Under the pieces are notes generated by a model that worked only from the letters and a program-made list of their open reading frames with translations, did no database searches and was not told where the DNA came from. A DNA stretch of 64,000 nucleotides, from positions 3,934,540 through 3,998,539 of the forward strand of contig NZ_CP054836.1 of the NCBI RefSeq assembly GCF_013358405.1, written 5' to 3'. Below, piece by piece: positions 32,275-42,233 of the stretch (the stretch's first letter is position 1; each line of letters starts with the position of its first letter). The DNA comes from Oricola thermophila. GTDB taxonomy: Bacteria; Pseudomonadota; Alphaproteobacteria; Rhizobiales; Rhizobiaceae. The position numbers and the translations under genes were made by a program.

Positions 32275-32365
32275 TTGTATCTCCCTCGGATTGGTCCGGG
32301 AGAGTGCTAGGCCCGGCGGCGGGCGGGCGTCAAGCGGTCGTGTCGCGCCCGCCGTTCCCGGACGC

Positions 32366-34294
32366 TCAGATGAAGCCCTGGCCCACCTTGCGGCGCCTCA
32401 GCACCTCGCCGATCTCGTCGAGGATCGCCGGGTCGTCGATGGTCGCCGGCATCTTCCATTCCTGGCCGTCGGCGATCTTCTGCATGGTGCCGCGCAGGAT
32501 CTTGCCGGACCGGGTCTTGGGCAGGCGCTTGACCGCGAGCGCGATCTTGAAGGCGGCCACGGGGCCGATCTCGTCGCGCACCAGCTTCACGACCTCCTTC
32601 TCGATCTCCTCGACGGGACGGTCGACACCGGAATTGAGGACCAGGAAGCCCGCCGGCAACTGGCCCTTCAGGCTGTCGGCGATGCCGATGACGGCGCACT
32701 CGGCGACATCCGGATGGGCCGCGATGACCTCCTCCATCGCCCCGGTGGACAGGCGGTGTCCGGCGACATTGATGATGTCGTCGGTGCGCGACATGATGAA
32801 GAGGTAGCCGTCCTCGTCCATGTAGCCGGCATCCGCCGTCTTGTAGTAGCCGGGGAACTCGTCGAGATAGGCCGAGCGGAAGCGCTCGTCGGCATTCCAC
32901 AGCGTCGGCAGGCAGGAGGGCGGCAGCGGCAGCTTGACGACGATGTTGCCGAGCGTGCCCGCCGGCACCGGGTGACCCTCGTCGTCGAGGATCTGCACGT
33001 CATAGCCGGGCATGGCGACCGTCGGCGAGCCGATCTTGATCGGCAGTGCGCCGAGGCCGACGGGATTGCCGGCGATCGCCCAGCCGGTCTCGGTCTGCCA
33101 CCAGTGGTCGATCACCGGGACGCCGAGCTTCTGCTGCGCCCACTTGACCGTGTCGGGGTCCGCGCGCTCGCCGGCAAGGAACAGGGAGCGCAGGCTCGAC
33201 AGGTCGTATCTCGGGATGAAATCGCCCGCAGGGTCCTCCTTCTTGATGGCGCGGAAGGCGGTCGGCGCGGTGAACAGCGCGGCGACCTTGTGCTCCTCGA
33301 TGACGCGCCAGAAGGTTCCGGCATCGGGCGTTCCGACCGGCTTGCCCTCGAACAGGATCGTCGTCGCGCCGTACACCAGCGGGCCGTAGACGATGTAGGA
33401 ATGGCCGACCACCCAGCCGACATCGGAGGCGGCCCAGAAGACCTCGCCCGGCTTCACGCCGTAGAGCGCGTCCATCGACCAGTTGAGCGCGACCATGTGG
33501 CCGCCGTTGTCGCGTACCACGCCCTTGGGCTGGCCGGTCGTGCCGGAGGTGTAGAGGATGTAGAGCGGGTCGGTGGCGGCGACGGGAACGCAGGGCACCT
33601 CGGTACCCGCTTCCATGTGCGCCCAGACGGCCGCAGCGTAGTCGACGTCGCGGCCGGGCTCGAGCTCGTAGGGGTGTTCCTCGCGTTCCAGCACCACGCA
33701 TTTGGCGGGCTTGTTCTCCGCCATCTCGATGGCCGCGTCTAGCATCGGCTTGTAGGGCACCTGGCGGTTCGGCTCGATGCCGCAGGAGGCGGCGATCACC
33801 ACCTTCGGGTGACAGTCGTCGATGCGGGTCGCGAGCTCGTGGGCGGCGAAGCCGCCGAAGACCACGGAATGGACCGCGCCGAGACGGGCGGTGGCGAGCA
33901 TCGCGAAGGCGGCCTCCGGTATCATCGGCATGTAGATCAGGACGCGATCACCCTTCTCCACGCCCTGGTCGCGCAGCACCGCGGCCAGCGCCTCGACCTC
34001 GCGCTTGAGCTCGGCATAGGTGATCGTGCGCTTCTTTCCCGTGATCGGGCTGTCATAGATGATCGCCGGCTGGTCGCCGCGGCCGTTCGCGACATGCCGG
34101 TCGACCGAGTTGTGACAGGTGTTGCACTCGGCACCGGCGAACCAGCGGCCGTAGACGCCGGCTGCGGGGTCGAACACCCTGTCCCACGGCCGGAACCAGT
34201 CGATCCCCCGCGCCTGCTCGGCCCAGAAGCCCTCGGGATCGGTTTTCCACTCGGAATAAACCGCGTGATAGCGCGATGCTTCGCCGTTGGTCAT
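32366..34294 (-). CDS. prpE: Propionyl-CoA synthetase
   Basis: A 642-residue AMP-forming acyl-CoA synthetase that activates propionate (or acetate). The P-loop is YILYTSGTTGQPKGVV; the propionyl-type segment YGATTILFEGKPVGTPDAGTFWRV and WWQTETGWAIAG follow; the A10 motif LPKTRSGKILRG carries the lysine that is acetylated in regulated members. The start at 34294 (MTNGEASRY) has GGAGGAA upstream; an 87-nt longer frame was rejected. No methylcitrate-cycle genes are adjacent, so it is likely to work with methylmalonyl-CoA genes elsewhere. Confidence 0.9.
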   Translation of the reverse strand: MTNGEASRYHAVYSEWKTDPEGFWAEQARGIDWFRPWDRVFDPAAGVYGRWFAGAECNTCHNSVDRHVANGRGDQPAIIYDSPITGKKRTITYAELKREVEALAAVLRDQGVEKGDRVLIYMPMIPEAAFAMLATARLGAVHSVVFGGFAAHELATRIDDCHPKVVIAASCGIEPNRQVPYKPMLDAAIEMAENKPAKCVVLEREEHPYELEPGRDVDYAAAVWAHMEAGTEVPCVPVAATDPLYILYTSGTTGQPKGVVRDNGGHMVALNWSMDALYGVKPGEVFWAASDVGWVVGHSYIVYGPLVYGATTILFEGKPVGTPDAGTFWRVIEEHKVAALFTAPTAFRAIKKEDPAGDFIPRYDLSSLRSLFLAGERADPDTVKWAQQKLGVPVIDHWWQTETGWAIAGNPVGLGALPIKIGSPTVAMPGYDVQILDDEGHPVPAGTLGNIVVKLPLPPSCLPTLWNADERFRSAYLDEFPGYYKTADAGYMDEDGYLFIMSRTDDIINVAGHRLSTGAMEEVIAAHPDVAECAVIGIADSLKGQLPAGFLVLNSGVDRPVEEIEKEVVKLVRDEIGPVAAFKIALAVKRLPKTRSGKILRGTMQKIADGQEWKMPATIDDPAILDEIGEVLRRRKVGQGFI

Positions 34295-34493
34295 GGCGCG
34301 ACATTTCCTCCACTCGATATCGTTTCCGACCGGTCTCTCCTCCCCGGTTCGGCTGCGCCCGCGCATGCGCTTGCGCTGCAATGCGCGGCCGCCGGGTTCA
34401 AACGTGCCAGAGCGGATGCTATTCGTCCATTTGACTTACGGCCAATCGCGACAAAACCGCGCACACACCGGCGAATGCCGGACGGGAGTTCAC

Positions 34494-34649
34494 GTGATCA
34501 AACTGCTATCGCTGTTCGTGGTGCTGGCCATGATCGTGCAGATCATCAAGCCGATCGGCCTGCCGGGGCTGAGGCGGCGCAGCGACTTCTGGAAACTGCC
34601 GCTAGCCGGCCTTGTGGTGATCATCGCGATCAGCGCGTTTCAGCTCTAG
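34494..34649 (+). CDS. Small two-helix membrane protein
   Basis: A 51-residue protein with two hydrophobic helices (about 3-20 and 35-50) joined by a basic loop (LPGLRRRSDFWKLP). It starts with GTG, supported by GGGAG 6 nt upstream. The last 48 nt overlap the 3' end of the convergent SGNH gene. Hydrophobic helix-turn-helix of this length, plus a proper ribosome-binding site, suggests a real gene. Function is unknown. Confidence 0.65.
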   Translation: MIKLLSLFVVLAMIVQIIKPIGLPGLRRRSDFWKLPLAGLVVIIAISAFQL

Positions 34650-35375
34650 CACGTTGTCCGGATCGCGCTGTCCGAAAACGAAGTCGGCCAGGTGCTCGGC
34701 CCACGTGCGGTAGCCGTCCGGCCCGGCATGGAAGCCGTCGCGGGCAAAGCCCTGCGGGCCGCGGATCGGAACGGGTTCGGCAACAATCGCCCCGCGCTCC
34801 CTGCACAGGCGCTCGCCCATGGCGTTGATGAGTTCGGCGCGCATCTGCAGGATTCGGCCGAGCGCGCGCGGAAGGGCGGGTATCCTCGTCATGTCGGCGA
34901 TCGGCGCCCAGATGATGCGGGCACGGGGAAAGCGCGTGCGCGCGGTGTAGAGCAGCGTTCCGAAATCGCGCTTGAAGCGGCGCACGGCATGGAAGTTCTT
35001 CATGTCGTTGGTGCCGACGGCGAGCACGACATGGGTGAAGTCGTGCCCCTCGACATGGGGCAGGACATGATCACGCAGGTCACCGGCGGTGGCGGAATTG
35101 GCGCCGGCGGCACGCCAGCGAACCGGGCGGCCGGTGCGCTCCGCCAGCACGCCGGCGAGGTTGAAGGCGAGCGTGTCTTCCAGCGCGGTCATGCCGACAC
35201 CGGCAACGGAGGAATCGCCAGCAACCAGCAGGCGGATCTCCTCGCCCTTGCCGGGGAAATGTCCCTCCGGGGGAACGTCAGCCGGAAGCAGGCGCTCGAT
35301 CCGAAGGCGCAGGGCGATGCCTTGCCAGACATAGACGGGAAAAGCGACCCAGGTGAACAACGCCTTCGAGAACAT
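34602..35375 (-). CDS. SGNH/GDSL hydrolase, membrane-tethered
   Basis: A 257-residue hydrolase. One hydrophobic N-terminal segment (MFSKALFTWVAFPVYVWQGIAL) probably anchors it. Block I has the nucleophile Ser in LLVAGDSSVAG, block III AVGTNDM with the oxyanion Asn, and the catalytic Asp-x-x-His is in ARDGFHAGPDGY. The start at 35375 has GGAG 6 nt upstream; the longer GTG start at 35444 has none. Substrates of this family are esters, including polysaccharide acetyl groups. The 3' end overlaps the small membrane gene. Confidence 0.85.
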   Translation of the reverse strand: MFSKALFTWVAFPVYVWQGIALRLRIERLLPADVPPEGHFPGKGEEIRLLVAGDSSVAGVGMTALEDTLAFNLAGVLAERTGRPVRWRAAGANSATAGDLRDHVLPHVEGHDFTHVVLAVGTNDMKNFHAVRRFKRDFGTLLYTARTRFPRARIIWAPIADMTRIPALPRALGRILQMRAELINAMGERLCRERGAIVAEPVPIRGPQGFARDGFHAGPDGYRTWAEHLADFVFGQRDPDNVLELKRADRDDHHKAG

Positions 35376-35501
35376 GACCGACTCCGTCCCGGCAAACAGA
35401 CAATCCGCGGCGCGGGGCGCCACGGATTCCATATAGAGCCCCACCAGGTCTCAACAATATGACAATGGCGTGAACGGCGGCCGGCAAGGCCGCGGCCCGC
35501 G

Positions 35502-36395
35502 TCAGCCGGCGCGCGATGCCTCGTAGATGCTGTCGATCGCGCCGGCGAGAACCGCATTGAACTCGTCGTCGCCCTGGTCGGCGGACAGGCCCTCGGTGAG
35601 CGCGCGAGAGAAGGAGGCGATCACGCCCGTGTTCTGCGCCAGTTTCTCGTTCGCCTCGTCGCGGGTGTACCCGCCGGACAGCGCGACCACGCGCATGACC
35701 CGGGGATCGTCGACGAGCGGCTTGTAGAGATTCGCCTTGGTCGGCAGGGTGAGCTTCAGCATGATCCGCTGGCCGGCGGGAATGTCGTCGAGATGCTTCG
35801 TGATCTCGGCGAGGAGCATGTCCTCCGCCTCGGCCTTGTCCGCGATCGAGATCGTCACTTCCGGCTCGAGGATCGGCACCAGGCCGTGGCCGAGGATCTG
35901 CCTGCCGACCTCGAACTGCTGGTCGACGATCGCCGCGATGCCCTTCGCGTCCGCCGCGTCGACGACCGAGCGCATCTTGGTGCCGAAAATGCCCTTGGCG
36001 ACGGCACGCTCCAGCGTGGCGTCGAGGTTCGGCATCGGCTTCATCAGCTTCACGCCGTCGCTTGCCTCGGCAAGGCCCTTGTCGACCTTGAGGAAGGGAA
36101 CCACGCGGCGCTGCTTCCACAGATACTCGGCCGTGGGCACGCCGTCGATGTCGCGGTCCATGGTCTGCTCGAACAGGATCGCGCCGATCACCTTGTCGCC
36201 GGTGAAGGCGGGGGACTTGATGATGCGCGTGCGCATCTGGTGGATCAGGTCGAACATTTCCTGCTCGGTCGTCCACGCGGTTTCCGGCACGCCGTAGAGC
36301 CTCAGCGCCTTCGGAGTCGAGCCGCCCGACTGGTCGAGGGCCGCGATAAAACCGTCCTTGCCTGCGATCTGCGCCGCCATGTCCGCCTGCGTCAT
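35502..36395 (-). CDS. Class I fructose-bisphosphate aldolase
   Basis: A 297-residue Schiff-base aldolase (PF00274 type) that cleaves fructose-1,6-bisphosphate to the two triose phosphates. Motifs include AALDQSGGSTPKALRLYGV at the N-terminus, PILEPEVTI mid-protein and the Schiff-base region RIMLKLTLPTKANLY. It is the 3' member of a tkt-gap...pgk-aldolase group on the minus strand. The 205-bp gap to pgk contains a dyad of LacI-type half-sites and a pgk terminator-like hairpin, so it probably has its own regulated promoter. Confidence 0.92.
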   Translation of the reverse strand: MTQADMAAQIAGKDGFIAALDQSGGSTPKALRLYGVPETAWTTEQEMFDLIHQMRTRIIKSPAFTGDKVIGAILFEQTMDRDIDGVPTAEYLWKQRRVVPFLKVDKGLAEASDGVKLMKPMPNLDATLERAVAKGIFGTKMRSVVDAADAKGIAAIVDQQFEVGRQILGHGLVPILEPEVTISIADKAEAEDMLLAEITKHLDDIPAGQRIMLKLTLPTKANLYKPLVDDPRVMRVVALSGGYTRDEANEKLAQNTGVIASFSRALTEGLSADQGDDEFNAVLAGAIDSIYEASRAG

Positions 36396-36516
36396 CAGTG
36401 TCTCCCGAGATTCGTTGTGCCCGTCCGGCGCAGATGCGCCCGGGGCCGGATTTTCCCAATTGGTCAGGGACTTAGCAGAGGCGGTGTGCGGAAGAAATAC
36501 GGCGGCGGCCCGCCTG

Positions 36517-36543
36517 AAACGATTAAAATTTCCTAAATCGTTT
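36517..36543. promoter_or_regulatory. Inverted AAACGATT repeats before the aldolase gene
   Basis: AAACGATT (36517-36524) and AATCGTTT (36536-36543) flank an 11-nt A/T-rich spacer. Each octamer fits the LacI-family core AANCGNTT. The dyad lies 122-148 bp upstream of the aldolase start codon. Confidence 0.55.
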
Positions 36544-36547
36544 TAAA

Positions 36548-36588
36548 AATGTTGAAAACCGATGCCGCGCGAGCCTCGCCCGCGCGGC
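36548..36588 (-). terminator. Terminator-like hairpin after pgk
   Basis: GCCGCGCG (36564-36571) and CGCGCGGC (36581-36588) form a perfect 8-bp stem 12 nt past the pgk stop. On the minus strand it is followed, after six bases, by TTTTCAACATTTTT, an imperfect U tract. Confidence 0.5.
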
Positions 36589-36600
36589 CGGTGTCGCGAT

Positions 36601-37800
36601 TCAGGCGGTCAGCGCGGCGACGCCCGGCAGTTCCTTGCCTTCCATCCACTCCAGGAAGGCGCCGCCGGCTGTCGAGACATAGGTGAAGCTGTCCGCGACA
36701 TCCGCATGGTTTAGGGCCGCCACCGTGTCGCCGCCGCCGGCGACCGAGACCAGCTTTCCTGCGGCCGTCTGCTCGCCGGCGAATTTCGCCGCGGCCACGG
36801 TGGCCTTGTCGAAGGGCTCGATCTCGAATGCGCCGAGCGGGCCGTTCCAGACCAGCGTCGCGGCCTTCCCGATCCAGGTGTTGACCAGCGTGACGGTGGC
36901 CGGGCCGACATCGAGGATCATGGCATCGGAGGGCACGGCGGAAACATCGACCGTCTCGTTCTCCGCACCGGCCTTGAACTCGCGCGCGACGACGGCATCG
37001 ACGGGCAGGACGATGGCGCAGCCTGCGGACTCGGCCTCCTGCAGAATCGCATTGGCCGTATCGGCGAGATCGTGCTCGCACAGCGATTTCGCCACGTCGA
37101 CGCCCTTCGCCGCGAGGAAGGTGTTGGCCATGCCGCCGCCGATCACCAGCGCATCGACCCTCCGGACGAGATTCTTCAGCAGGTCGATCTTGGTCGAGAC
37201 CTTGGCACCGCCGACGATGGCGACGACCGGCCTCTCCGGATTGCCGAGACCCTTCTCCAGCGCCTCCAGCTCGGCCTGCATGGTGCGCCCGGCATAGGCA
37301 GGCAGAAGGCGGGCGATGCCCTCGGTCGAGGCGTGCGCGCGGTGGGCGGCGGAGAAGGCGTCGTTCACGTAGATGTCGCCATTGGCCGCAATGGCCTTGG
37401 CGAGATCCGGATCGTTCTTTTCCTCTCCGGCATGGAAGCGCGTGTTTTCCAGCAGGAGAATGTCGCCATCGGCCATTTCGCCGATTTCCGTCTTCGCTTC
37501 CTCGCCGATGCAGTCGGCGGCAAAATCGACGCGGTGGTCGAGTTCCTCCTCGAGCGCCGCGGCGACCGGGCGCAGCGACATCTCGGGTACGACCTTGCCC
37601 TTCGGGCGGCCGAAATGGGCCAGCAGGACGACCTTGGCGCCCTTGCCCGACAGTTCCGTGATCGTGGGCACGACGCGGCGGATGCGCGTGCGGTCGGTGA
37701 CGACCCCGTCGGCCATCGGCACGTTCAGATCGACGCGCACCAAAGCACGCTTGCCGGCGATGTCGGCGGGTAGGTCGTCAAGGGTCTTGAATTTCGCCAT
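36601..37800 (-). CDS. pgk: Phosphoglycerate kinase
   Basis: A 399-residue PGK that transfers phosphate between 1,3-bisphosphoglycerate and ADP. Signatures are [11 protein letters not shown] at the N-terminus, [35 protein letters not shown] and the C-terminal nucleotide motif [11 protein letters not shown]. The ATG at 37800 has GAGGAGAG 7 nt upstream. It follows the antiporter gene by 53 nt on the same strand and precedes the aldolase gene. Length and motifs are typical. Confidence 0.97.
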   Translation of the reverse strand: MAKFKTLDDLPADIAGKRALVRVDLNVPMADGVVTDRTRIRRVVPTITELSGKGAKVVLLAHFGRPKGKVVPEMSLRPVAAALEEELDHRVDFAADCIGEEAKTEIGEMADGDILLLENTRFHAGEEKNDPDLAKAIAANGDIYVNDAFSAAHRAHASTEGIARLLPAYAGRTMQAELEALEKGLGNPERPVVAIVGGAKVSTKIDLLKNLVRRVDALVIGGGMANTFLAAKGVDVAKSLCEHDLADTANAILQEAESAGCAIVLPVDAVVAREFKAGAENETVDVSAVPSDAMILDVGPATVTLVNTWIGKAATLVWNGPLGAFEIEPFDKATVAAAKFAGEQTAAGKLVSVAGGGDTVAALNHADVADSFTYVSTAGGAFLEWMEGKELPGVAALTA

Positions 37801-37853
37801 GAAGGGACTCTCCTCGATTTCTGCGCCATGCCTACAGGCGACGGCAATCACGT

Positions 37854-39707
37854 TCAAGCCGTCGGGTCGGCACCTTTTTTCTCGTCCTTGTCCGTGCCGC
37901 TTTTCCTCCTTTCGCGCCAGGCGCGCAGCCGGCGCAGGGCATAGGCGAGAAGCTCGCGCAGGTTGAGGAAGGCCGGGATCGCCGGGCGGTTGGCGTCGGG
38001 TTCGAGCGAGAGGCCGGCGGCGATCACCCGGCCATCTTCGTCGATATCGCGGACGATCAGCTCGACCGGGCCGATGACGATGCGGTCGGCATAGTCGGCA
38101 CGGCCGCCAAGCCGGTTGCGCATCAGCTCGTCTATGGTCAGAGAGGCTTCCGGTTCCTCGAGCGTGAAACCGTAGCTCGCGGCCAGTTCGGACGCCGGCC
38201 GCAACGGATCGACGGTGAAGACGCCGAAGAACTCCGCGTCGTCGCTCGTCACAGGATTGGGCTGGGCAAACAGCCGGTCGAGCAGTTGCGGATAGCGCGA
38301 CGGAACGAAGAGATAGACATAGTCGTTGGGGCGCAGCCGGCCGGCATACTGGTAGCGCATGGACTTGCCGTCGCGGATGACGAGCGAGGGCCGCGCCCAG
38401 CGCGGCATGCGCTCGCCGGAAACGATCGGGCTGTTCTCGACGACGCGATAGACGAGAAGCTCGTGCGAGGCGGAACCGGGCAGTTCCAGTTCCAGCTTCT
38501 CGACCGCTCCCATGCGCGGCGGCACTACGAGACCGAGCCGCCTTGCCAGCGGGTTGATCGTCCAGCCCTGCACCAGCAGCGAGATCATGACGATGATGAA
38601 CGCCGTGTTGAAGAACAGCATGCCGTTGCCGATCTGGCCGATGAACGGGACGATGGCGAGCAGGATCGATACCGCGCCGCGCAGGCCGACCCACGAGACG
38701 AAGGCGGTTTCCTCCGGCCTGAAGCGGAAGGGCGCGAGGCAGATCCATACCGCGAGCGGGCGGGCGACGAAGATAAGAAACAGGCCCAGGGCGATGGCGG
38801 GCAGCGCGATCGCGCCGAACTGCGACGGCGTGGCGAGCAGGCCGAGAACGAGGAACATCAGGATCTGCGCCAGCCAGGACATGCCGTCCTGGAACCGGCG
38901 GATCGACGGCGCGGCGCGGACCTGGCGGTTGCCGGCATAGAGACCGGCGACATAGGCGGCAAGGAAGCCGGAGCCGCCGACCGCGCCGGTCAGCGAAAAG
39001 ACGAGCATGGCAAGCGCGATGACGAAGATCGGCGTCAGGCCGCGTTCCAGCTTGAGCCGGTTCGCGAGCCCCACGATTGCCATGCCGCCGAGGTAGCCCG
39101 CGCCGAGGCCGATGACGAGCTGCATCAGGAAGCGGACCAGCACCTGCATGCCGAACTCTTCGATACCGGTGCCGGAAGCGATGATCTCGACCAGCGTGAT
39201 CGTCAGGAACACGGCCATGGGATCGTTGGAGCCGGATTCGATTTCCAGCGTGGAGCGAACCTTGTCGCGGATCGAGATGCCGCCGATGCGCAGCAGGAAG
39301 AAGACCGCGGCAGCGTCCGTCGAGCCGACGATCGCGCCCAGCAGCATGCTTTCCAGCCATGGCAGGCCGAGAACCAGGTGCGCGGCCGATCCGAAGAGAA
39401 GGGTCGTCAGCACGACGCCGGCCGTCGCAAGGGTCAGGGCGGGCGCGGCAGCGTTGCGGAAGGATTGCAGCGAGGTGCCGAAACCGGAATCGAACAGGAT
39501 GACGGCAAGGGCGATGGAACCGACGAAATAGGCGACGGGCGCATTGTCGAAGTCGATGCCGAGGCCGTCGACGCCGGCGATCAGGCCGATGCCCAGGAAT
39601 ATCAGCAGCAGCGGGGTGCCGAAGCGGTAGGCGAGCAGGCTGGAAAAGGCCGCGGCGAGCACCAGGACGGTGCCGACCAGGATCGCCAGATACATGGATT
39701 CGATCAT
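37854..39707 (-). CDS. CPA1-family K+(Na+)/H+ antiporter with C-terminal RCK domain (NhaP2/CvrA type)
   Basis: A 617-residue antiporter. About 12 transmembrane helices (5-400) include the ion-site motifs [17 protein letters not shown] and [14 protein letters not shown]. The C-terminal 200 residues are cytoplasmic, with a TrkA-C-like segment ([21 protein letters not shown]) and a CorC-like end. The family extrudes K+ or Na+ in exchange for protons. The start at 39707 ([10 protein letters not shown]) has GAGGTGA 8 nt upstream. It lies between the glycolytic genes gap and pgk, which it does not obviously serve. Confidence 0.9.
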   Translation of the reverse strand: MIESMYLAILVGTVLVLAAAFSSLLAYRFGTPLLLIFLGIGLIAGVDGLGIDFDNAPVAYFVGSIALAVILFDSGFGTSLQSFRNAAAPALTLATAGVVLTTLLFGSAAHLVLGLPWLESMLLGAIVGSTDAAAVFFLLRIGGISIRDKVRSTLEIESGSNDPMAVFLTITLVEIIASGTGIEEFGMQVLVRFLMQLVIGLGAGYLGGMAIVGLANRLKLERGLTPIFVIALAMLVFSLTGAVGGSGFLAAYVAGLYAGNRQVRAAPSIRRFQDGMSWLAQILMFLVLGLLATPSQFGAIALPAIALGLFLIFVARPLAVWICLAPFRFRPEETAFVSWVGLRGAVSILLAIVPFIGQIGNGMLFFNTAFIIVMISLLVQGWTINPLARRLGLVVPPRMGAVEKLELELPGSASHELLVYRVVENSPIVSGERMPRWARPSLVIRDGKSMRYQYAGRLRPNDYVYLFVPSRYPQLLDRLFAQPNPVTSDDAEFFGVFTVDPLRPASELAASYGFTLEEPEASLTIDELMRNRLGGRADYADRIVIGPVELIVRDIDEDGRVIAAGLSLEPDANRPAIPAFLNLRELLAYALRRLRAWRERRKSGTDKDEKKGADPTA

Positions 39708-40160
39708 CGCCGCGTCACCTCGCGCGTTCGTGCGAGACCGCGCGGTACCGGTCCGGCGGCACGCGTCTCGGGCACAGGGGTGACTGCGATGAATCCGATG
39801 GCGGCATCCTCGCGATTCGGGTGAAAATGGAATGTCCTTCAACGATATAGGCGATTCCCGCGCGGATACAATTTACCGGCGGCCGAAAATATCGCCTCCC
39901 GGCCGGGCGCGGCTCGCCCGCCCGGGATCGCGCACGGGCGGGTCGGACCCGGGATTTATTCCGCCCGTCATGTGACGACTGCCACGATGATCGCGACAAG
40001 GGACGGCATGTGTTTCCTTCGGCACGATCGCCGCCGGCAAATCATTGTTCCGCAGCTTCACGATAAAATCGCATTTCGTTACGAATTTTCGCGTTTTATT
40101 CATTCGTAAACTCCGACCCGATATTTCTATTTCAAGTATCTTCCGTTCGGAGTTTGCCGG
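39708..40160. other. 453-bp divergent region with two strong hairpins
   Basis: No ORF is supported. TCCCGGCCGGGCG/CGCCCGCCCGGGA (39897-39927, one mismatch) and ACGGGCGG/CCGCCCGT (39934-39968) form two adjacent hairpins. The last 100 bp before the GGDEF-EAL gene are AT-rich, with TTCGT-T-ACGAA at 40075-40085 inside a looser palindrome. Confidence 0.6.
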
Positions 40161-42167
40161 TTGATCCGAATTAAGTTGAAGGAAATCTTGCGAGGCGTGA
40201 TCGAGCCGCCCAGCCCGGCCGATATGGGAAGCGTCATACGGATCACGCATTACGGGGCCGCAGCCACGGCGCTGAACGCGCTCGTATTCCTGCTGCTGCG
40301 CTGGGAGACACTCGGCGGTCGGCCGATCGCCGCATGGTTCGCGGCAACTCTGGTAATCTGTTTGTGGGCGGGCGTGAAATCCTGGCGTGCGCGGGACGTG
40401 AAGGTGGAACGCGTGTCGCGTCGGGCCGCCCGGCGATTGAGCCTGACGTCTTTCCTGCTTGCGCTGCCATGGGCGGTGCTCGCCATCGGCGTGTTGCCGC
40501 GGGGCAACGAATACGACCAGCTATTCGCCCTGATTGTCTGTGTCGGCATGTTCTCGGGCGCTGCCATGATGCTGCAGCGAACGCTCACGGCAATGCTGAC
40601 CTACGTGATCACCGTGAATGCCGGTATCGCTGTCGGCTGCGCCCTCGCGGACTTCTCCGGCGCCTATGCGCTTGTCGTCTACGGTGTCATCAGTGCGTCA
40701 TGCCTCGGATATTCCGCTTTCCTCGCGGGCCGCACCGCGCGCGAGCGCGACGGAATGGTCGCGCGACTGTCCGATGCCAACCGCGATCTCGAAAAGGCAA
40801 ACAGGACCATCTCCTCGCTTGCCTATATCGACATGCTGACCGGGCTGCCGAACCGAAAGGCCTTCAGCGAGGCGATCGAGCGCGACATCGAGGAGGCCCG
40901 CCGCACGAACCAACGCTACTGCGTCCTGATGCTCGATCTCGACAATTTCAAGAACGTCAACGACAGCCTGGGCCACCACGTGGGCGACGAGTTGCTGACG
41001 CTGACCGGCCGGCGGATATCCGGTCGTCTCGACGGCAAGGACACGGTGGCGCGGCTCGGCGGTGACGAGTTTGCCGTGCTTGCGCCGATGGAGGACAAGC
41101 GCGAGCCGGAACGACTCGCTGCCGCGCTGATCGAGGCAGTCTCGCGTCCGGCGGATATCGGCGGGCGGCGCGTCATGCCCGGCACGTCGGTCGGCATCGC
41201 CATCCTGCCCGACCATGCGGCCTCCGCGTCGGAACTGCTGAGAAACGCCGATGCGGCCCTTCGCCAGGCGAAGGAGATGGGAAAGGGTCGGGTGGTGGCC
41301 TACGATGCCGCCCTCGGACTGGAAATGGACAAGGCGAATTTCGTCGCCGGCGAACTGAAGAAGGCGCTCGAGGACGGCGGGCTGGCGGTCCACTACCAGC
41401 CGAAATTCGACCTTCGGACGGGCGCCATTCACGGCGTCGAGGCGCTGGTGCGGTGGTCGCATCCGCAACTGGGGCAGGTGCCTCCCGACCATTTCCTGCG
41501 GATAGCGGCCGAGCACGGGATCATGCAGCGCCTGACGTCGTTCATCTACGAGCGGGTTGCCCAGGACATCCATGCCCTGCGCCATGCTGCCGTCGACATC
41601 GGAAAGGTTGCAGTGAACATCCACCCGGTCGACCTGATGGTGCCGGATCACCTCATCGACACGATCAGTTCGCTGGCGGAACGCTACGCGGTCGGGCCCG
41701 ACGACCTGATCCTGGAGATCACCGAGGGCTGCTTTGCCGGGCGAGGGACGGAAGCCACGTCCGCCATACTCGGCGAGATCTCGCGCATGGGCTACGAGTT
41801 GTCGCTCGACGACTTCGGCACGGGATATGCGGCCCTGACCCACCTGCGCACCCTGCCGGTCAGCGAGATCAAGATCGACAAGAGCTTCGTCGGTTCCATG
41901 TCCAGTTCGAAAAGCGCCCGCGCCATCGTGTCCGCGATCGTCGCGATTGCCAAGGGCATGGAGCTGCGTGCCGTCGCCGAGGGCATCGAGACGCCCGAGC
42001 AGCTGGACGTGATACGCGAACTCGGCGCCGGCTACGCACAGGGCTACCTGTGGTCACCTGCCATTCCGGTGGACGAACTGGCGGCATTGGCATGCGGACA
42101 GGGGACCGAGAGCGGTGCCGAGCTCGCGGCGGCCACCTCGAAGCTCCGGCTTGCCCGGCGCCGCTGA
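40161..42167 (+). CDS. Membrane-bound GGDEF-EAL c-di-GMP enzyme (second copy)
   Basis: A 668-residue protein with about six N-terminal transmembrane helices (28-190), a GGDEF domain (about 220-385; SLAYIDMLTGLPNRK and intact RLGGDEFAV) and an EAL domain (about 400-650; GVEALVRWSHP, LDDFGTGYAALTHL, EIKIDKSFV). Both active sites look intact. The frame begins with TTG, with GGAG 8 nt upstream; an ATG at 40224 would lose 21 residues. It is inserted between the antiporter and gap genes on the opposite strand and ends at a strong terminator. Confidence 0.9.
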   Translation: MIRIKLKEILRGVIEPPSPADMGSVIRITHYGAAATALNALVFLLLRWETLGGRPIAAWFAATLVICLWAGVKSWRARDVKVERVSRRAARRLSLTSFLLALPWAVLAIGVLPRGNEYDQLFALIVCVGMFSGAAMMLQRTLTAMLTYVITVNAGIAVGCALADFSGAYALVVYGVISASCLGYSAFLAGRTARERDGMVARLSDANRDLEKANRTISSLAYIDMLTGLPNRKAFSEAIERDIEEARRTNQRYCVLMLDLDNFKNVNDSLGHHVGDELLTLTGRRISGRLDGKDTVARLGGDEFAVLAPMEDKREPERLAAALIEAVSRPADIGGRRVMPGTSVGIAILPDHAASASELLRNADAALRQAKEMGKGRVVAYDAALGLEMDKANFVAGELKKALEDGGLAVHYQPKFDLRTGAIHGVEALVRWSHPQLGQVPPDHFLRIAAEHGIMQRLTSFIYERVAQDIHALRHAAVDIGKVAVNIHPVDLMVPDHLIDTISSLAERYAVGPDDLILEITEGCFAGRGTEATSAILGEISRMGYELSLDDFGTGYAALTHLRTLPVSEIKIDKSFVGSMSSSKSARAIVSAIVAIAKGMELRAVAEGIETPEQLDVIRELGAGYAQGYLWSPAIPVDELAALACGQGTESGAELAAATSKLRLARRR

Positions 42168-42183
42168 GACGGTCCACGACGAA

Positions 42184-42210
42184 AAAAGCCGCCCCGAAAG
42201 GGCGGCTTTT
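42184..42210 (+). terminator. Rho-independent terminator between GGDEF-EAL and gap
   Basis: AAAAGCCGCCC-CGAAA-GGGCGGCTTTT gives an 11-bp stem 16 nt past the GGDEF-EAL stop. The A/T flanks let it act on the convergent gap transcript too. Confidence 0.88.
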
Positions 42211-42233
42211 CGATTCGGCATGGGGCGGAAGCG

